A stretch of 64,000 nucleotides of DNA from Bacteroidales bacterium MB20-C3-3 (GTDB lineage Bacteria > Bacteroidota > Bacteroidia > Bacteroidales > UBA932). Every line of letters starts with the position of its first letter. Positions within the stretch are counted from its first letter, which is position 1. The stretch spans positions 1 to 64,000 of the forward strand of contig CP141202.1 of NCBI GenBank assembly GCA_035609245.1, given 5' to 3'. The notes under the pieces were generated by a model that did not search any database, was not told the origin of the DNA, and saw only the letters and a list, made by a program, of their open reading frames with translations. The translations under genes were made by a program, and so were the position numbers. Below, piece by piece: positions 60,651-64,000 of this stretch.

Positions 60651-61238
60651 CTAAATGAATAATTGCGCAGCGCTTTCGCCGGCATCAGCCACAAATGTTG
60701 CTGCCCCTGCATACGAAAGGTGAGGGTAATCAATGAACTCCTCTTTTTTGAAGCCCATCAGACCCATTGACATCTCGCATACGATAATCTCAATACCAAG
60801 TTCTCCAGCAGTCTTGAACATCTCGTCAAGTGAGAGAACATTGTTTTTCTTCATAAGGTGCTTGATCATAACCGGGCCCATACCAAGCATATTCATGTTT
60901 GAAAGTTTAAGAGCATTTTTGCCCTTTGGAAGCATTATCCCAAACATTTTTGAGATAAAGTTCTTTCCCTTGGCGCTCTTTTTCTCATCTCTGAGTGCAC
61001 TTAGCGCCCAGAAGGAGAAGAACATCTTTACCTTTGTGTCCATCGCTGCTGCAGCAATACCAATAATCATCGAGGCCATCACCTTATCCAGGTCGCCCGA
61101 TACCACAGCCATAGAGAGCTGGTCTTTTCTGGCATTCTCCAGTTTGTCCACCCTCTTTTTCAGCTTATCCAGTTGTTCTTGCATCTCTTTGAATTTAGAT
61201 TGTTTATATCCGTTTACAAAGAAAGCCCATTTAGCCAT
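60651..61238 (-). CDS. DsrE2-like sulfurtransferase
   Basis: 195 residues. A short coiled-coil N-terminus (residues 18-38) precedes a DsrE/DsrF-like domain. Two hydrophobic stretches follow (ASMIIGIAAAAM and KMFFSFWALSAL), and the conserved Cys154 lies in IIVCEMSMGLMG. This is the DsrE2 type, which often pairs with TusA to move protein-bound sulfane sulfur and may be membrane-associated. An ATG at 61184 (MQEQLDKLKKRV) is an alternative start, since the first 18 residues look unlike the family. It leads the Hdr-like operon. Confidence 0.85.
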   Translation of the reverse strand: MAKWAFFVNGYKQSKFKEMQEQLDKLKKRVDKLENARKDQLSMAVVSGDLDKVMASMIIGIAAAAMDTKVKMFFSFWALSALRDEKKSAKGKNFISKMFGIMLPKGKNALKLSNMNMLGMGPVMIKHLMKKNNVLSLDEMFKTAGELGIEIIVCEMSMGLMGFKKEEFIDYPHLSYAGAATFVADAGESAAQLFI

Positions 61239-61279
61239 GCAAGCCGGCCAAACCCCAATGATATGAATACGGGTCAGGA

Positions 61280-61295
61280 TGTGATATGAATCACA
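61280..61295. promoter_or_regulatory. CRP/FNR/HcpR-type operator upstream of the DsrE2-TusA-Hdr operon
   Basis: TGTGATATGAATCACA is a perfect TGTGA-N6-TCACA dyad, the site of CRP-family regulators including HcpR. It is centred about 49 bases upstream of the DsrE2 ATG. A TATCATTG -7-like element (minus strand, 61263-61256) would start transcription near 61249, placing the dyad near -38, where an activator of this family commonly binds. Confidence 0.65.
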
Positions 61296-61303
61296 AAAAA
61301 AGA

Positions 61304-61888
61304 TTACAAAGAGTCAAAATCTACCCTATAAAACCAAGACGGAATATAGTCGTACCACTCCTTATATTCCTGAGGAATAACAAATTTTAGCTCTTCCCTG
61401 AATCTCTTCTCTAATTGATATATCCTTTCCGGCTTAAGATTTTTTAGAATGCCAGGATATGTTTGAAAACGGAATTTGATATTTAATATTTTTCCGTTAA
61501 GATCAAGTGCCACTGCATATTGAAGACAAGGTTTAGCTAAATGATATACTTTTGGATTCATTGACTCAGGATAAGAGTTTTTTAAAGCCGTAATCTCCTC
61601 TTTAGAAAACACCTCTTTAATGATCTCTGCATCTTTACTTTCTTGAGCCAATTTAACCTTTTTGAAAGCGCCAATACTCGTTGAGTACCCCTTTTTGGTA
61701 ACTACATAGTTTCCCAGAAGTGAATTATGGATATCTCCTATTTCAAATATTGTTCCCCCTCCAAAGTCCCATTTTAATTTATAGGTTATTTCATTTATCT
61801 GAATTGTGTCCTTTCTCTCTATCAGACTTTGAGCAAAAGTTAATGAGTAGAAGCAGACAGATAATAGAATCATAATAAACTTTTTCAT
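61304..61888 (-). CDS. Secreted protein of unknown function
   Basis: 194 residues with a signal peptide (MKKFIMILLSVCFYSLTFAQ). The mature protein is basic, with alternating strands (YKLKWDFGGGTIFEIGD) and a helical C-terminal half. It resembles the small DUF5043-like proteins of Bacteroides only loosely. It follows the metallopeptidase-like lipoprotein gene by 26 bases on the same strand. Confidence 0.6.
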   Translation of the reverse strand: MKKFIMILLSVCFYSLTFAQSLIERKDTIQINEITYKLKWDFGGGTIFEIGDIHNSLLGNYVVTKKGYSTSIGAFKKVKLAQESKDAEIIKEVFSKEEITALKNSYPESMNPKVYHLAKPCLQYAVALDLNGKILNIKFRFQTYPGILKNLKPERIYQLEKRFREELKFVIPQEYKEWYDYIPSWFYRVDFDSL

Positions 61889-61914
61889 GATGATTTATTT
61901 TATTGTTGATGTTA

Positions 61915-63255
61915 TTACAAAGGATTAGCAATTTGGATGCTATAGCAGGCCTGGAATATGTCTCTTATTCTATCAAAAGATCTATTTAATATATTTTCTG
62001 TATAATTGCTATATGTTTCACTGTAGCCTCTTACAGCATCTGCCAGAGCTAAATAATTTTCAGATGTAGGATCTTCTAAATAATAATCAAATAAGATCCA
62101 TTCTATATCACCGGGAAGCATAAGCCCTTTATTCATTGAAAAAATATAGTATGCCATAAATGCTTCTATCTCGGTGTTTAAATTATTAGATAACATCAGG
62201 TTTTGTTCTTTTTGAAGAGCATGGACAAGTTCATGTATTAAGTCATTAGCATTTGGTGTATTAGTTTTCCATGAAATGATATGTCCATTATTACTTGAGT
62301 AGGCATATGATAAACTATAAGTTTGATTTGGATTATGATTTATGTATATATTTCCGGAAATATTTGAAACAATACTGTTGCCTGCACAAGTAGCATATAA
62401 TTCTTCAATTTTATCTTTTACTGATAAACTCTCTTCATCAAATTTGATTTTATCATCCGGAGATTGGTTGTCGTTAGAATCAACATATCCACCCCCTTCG
62501 GACCCTGAGCCTCCTCCTCCTCCTCCGGAATATGGATAATCAACGGTCCAACAGTTTATCTCTTCATTTACTTCAATATTTGATATATCCATTGCAGGAC
62601 TATTATTATATGTCCACTCAATCCAACTTATATGATAAGTGGATTGACAGTATGTAACAGAGTTTTTTGTAGGGACATTATGACTTGAGACCCTAAGTTT
62701 TGATATTATTTTCCCCTCTTCATATTTCCAGCCACCAACATATTGTCCTTCTAAATTTTTATATAATACAAGACCGTCAAATTTTCTGTCTCTAAAAAGA
62801 TAAGTCATCTTTGCTAAAGAATTACCGCTATTTCTTACAAACTTCTCTGATGGTACAACAATCATAAAAAACGCCCTGTAGATTCCTTGATTGTTGGATT
62901 CAATGACCAAAGATTCCTTATTGACTAAAGACAATATTTCCTGATTACTAGGTTTATGTATAAATAATTTAGTCGAAATAATATCTTGGAAAAGATATGA
63001 TAATGGAACCTCTAAAGTTTTGGAAGTGTCATTGTGAAATATAAGTCCTTTTTCCCACATGGGCATCCATTTGGCATTGGATTTCGTCAAAAAAGAGTTC
63101 TTACTTAACCAGTTTATTGACTTTTTAATCTCTTCCTCTTTTTTTACAAAATAAATTTCCTGAGAAATAGGTGTATTCGTTGGTTCAATTTTTTCACAAG
63201 AGATTATTAACATTGTAAAAATCAATTTTAGTAATACAAAAGATAATTTATTCAT
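61915..63255 (-). CDS. Lipoprotein with zinc-metallopeptidase motif
   Basis: 446 residues. The signal ends in a lipobox (IISC), so the protein is probably lipid-anchored at the cell surface or periplasm. A Gly/Ser-rich linker (YSGGGGGGSGSEGGG) splits it into two parts. The second part has HELVHALQ (His341, Glu342, His345) and, 17-19 residues later, NTEIEAF, whose Glu could be the third zinc ligand as in gluzincins. No known peptidase family was recognised, so this is a candidate peptidase only. It lies between two small secreted-protein genes. Confidence 0.7.
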   Translation of the reverse strand: MNKLSFVLLKLIFTMLIISCEKIEPTNTPISQEIYFVKKEEEIKKSINWLSKNSFLTKSNAKWMPMWEKGLIFHNDTSKTLEVPLSYLFQDIISTKLFIHKPSNQEILSLVNKESLVIESNNQGIYRAFFMIVVPSEKFVRNSGNSLAKMTYLFRDRKFDGLVLYKNLEGQYVGGWKYEEGKIISKLRVSSHNVPTKNSVTYCQSTYHISWIEWTYNNSPAMDISNIEVNEEINCWTVDYPYSGGGGGGSGSEGGGYVDSNDNQSPDDKIKFDEESLSVKDKIEELYATCAGNSIVSNISGNIYINHNPNQTYSLSYAYSSNNGHIISWKTNTPNANDLIHELVHALQKEQNLMLSNNLNTEIEAFMAYYIFSMNKGLMLPGDIEWILFDYYLEDPTSENYLALADAVRGYSETYSNYTENILNRSFDRIRDIFQACYSIQIANPL

Positions 63256-63302
63256 ATTAATATGTGTAAGTTATTATTTTTTTGTTTCCCTACCATGCCT
63301 AT

Positions 63303-63701
63303 TTACAGCCAATCGTATATTTTATCGTTCATTAGTTCAATTTCACCAACATATTTGTCATCATCGCTTATTATGACGATATTGTAATAACCATGAACAG
63401 TAGTAATAAAATTGTATTTATGAATTGAACCATCGCAGATAATTGGTGATAGACAAATAATATTACCCAGATTATCAATTATATAAAATATATTATTGCT
63501 TTGCAGTTTATTAAATGATATTGAGATAGTATTATCCCCATAATTTATCCACACAGATGGTAATGCATTCAAAGTTCGAGGTCCGGGATTCACTGGCTCA
63601 GTTTTTCTCATCTCTACCTCAGTGCTGTTGCTTTGAGAGTACAAGGAGATTGTTGAAATCCAAAAGAAAGAAATAATTAACAGGATAGATTTAATTTTCA
63701 T
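63303..63701 (-). CDS. DUF3244-like secreted protein
   Basis: 132 residues with a signal peptide ending ISLYSQS. The mature region (NTISISFNKLQSNNIFYIIDNLGNIICL, then HGYYNIVIISDDDKYVGEIEL) has the strand pattern of DUF3244, a small immunoglobulin-like domain common in Bacteroidales. The role is unknown. It is upstream of the lipoprotein gene on the same strand with a 47-base gap. Confidence 0.65.
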   Translation of the reverse strand: MKIKSILLIISFFWISTISLYSQSNSTEVEMRKTEPVNPGPRTLNALPSVWINYGDNTISISFNKLQSNNIFYIIDNLGNIICLSPIICDGSIHKYNFITTVHGYYNIVIISDDDKYVGEIELMNDKIYDWL

Positions 63702-64000
63702 ATAATCAAATTTTTATATATCCAAAAATACTTACAAAAGACTACCTATCAGTCGAAATCACTGATAATATTTAGTCATTTTTGGATCTGTAAAAATTTG
63801 ATTACTAACGATAAATAGTTTTAGGAAGTCATTGCGATTGTTAGCTGGAAATTATCCTAATTTCACCACTGATATAATCGTCAATATTTGATTCAATTTT
63901 CATCTTTTGCGTGAGGCGTTTTTTTCTTCCATAAATGGATTTTTCGTTTGTATAATTAAAAAATACAGTCATTTCTATAGCAGAAAAATTACAACAAATA
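63702..64000. other. AT-rich end region without recognisable gene
   Basis: 299 bases. Only very short frames (10-20 codons) occur on either strand, and none resembles a known protein. It probably contains the promoter of the DUF3244-like gene, but no convincing TTTG/TAnnTTTG pair was found. Confidence 0.5.

Noticed and set aside
63740-63990. Two short overlapping minus-strand frames (10 and 20 codons)
   Set aside because: Too short, no recognisable motif and no promoter or ribosome site; chance cannot be excluded.

Overview
The window looks like a chromosomal segment of a Bacteroidetes bacterium, probably Bacteroidales and with an anaerobic lifestyle. Three things support this. Many genes are preceded by the Bacteroidetes promoter pattern (TTTG about 20 bases upstream of TAnnTTTG) and most lack a Shine-Dalgarno site. 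The gene families are typical of the phylum (DPP IV-like S9 peptidases, DUF3244, DUF1302-type outer-membrane protein, AsnA, AraC regulators with a membrane N-terminus). The 3' part encodes an Fe-S/flavin heterodisulfide-reductase-like complex. No rRNA, tRNA or CRISPR array was seen.

Layout. 1-7.4 kb: an RND exporter running off the left edge with its outer-membrane partner, an AraC-type regulator, NhaD, an S9 hydrolase, MgtC and a small membrane protein, all on the minus strand. 7.4-9.7 kb: asnA preceded by what looks like a complete asparagine attenuator (9-Asn leader peptide, antiterminator and terminator), divergent from an SPFH protein and an Arc-like protein. 9.7-23.6 kb: household and accessory genes (flavoprotein, ABC-F, DPP IV-like peptidase, acyltransferase, glutamate-synthase-like protein, AlkD-like protein, serine hydrolase, thermonuclease) mixed with broken genes. 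23.6-32.3 kb: an accessory stretch with a DUF4143 ATPase, a GNAT/DUF1778 toxin-antitoxin pair, a HipB-HipA-Gp37 operon inside a 42-bp direct repeat, a WG/MORN-repeat protein cluster, and a decayed second DUF4143 ATPase.

32.4-45.5 kb is a complete type 3 BREX phage-defence operon read leftwards: brxF, brxC, an inserted AlbA_2 ATP-binding gene, pglXI, brxHII, pglZ, brxA. The pglXI gene is strongly mosaic in base composition, and BrxF lacks a visible P-loop. A class III Fic protein and an unknown gene follow.

46.7-55.5 kb: dnaK, an RluA-type pseudouridine synthase, nadD, gmk, a creatininase-family gene, class II aldolase and photolyase. The gaps around them are rich in long inverted repeats.

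55.5-61.3 kb: a leftward operon DsrE2, TusA, MvhD-like, two HdrA/Qmo-like flavoproteins, a winged-helix protein, and a QmoC-like membrane Fe-S protein. A perfect CRP/FNR/HcpR-type palindrome lies just upstream. The gene set suggests transfer of sulfane sulfur on carrier proteins coupled to electron exchange with the quinone pool. 61.3-63.7 kb holds secreted proteins, including a lipoprotein with a zinc-peptidase motif.
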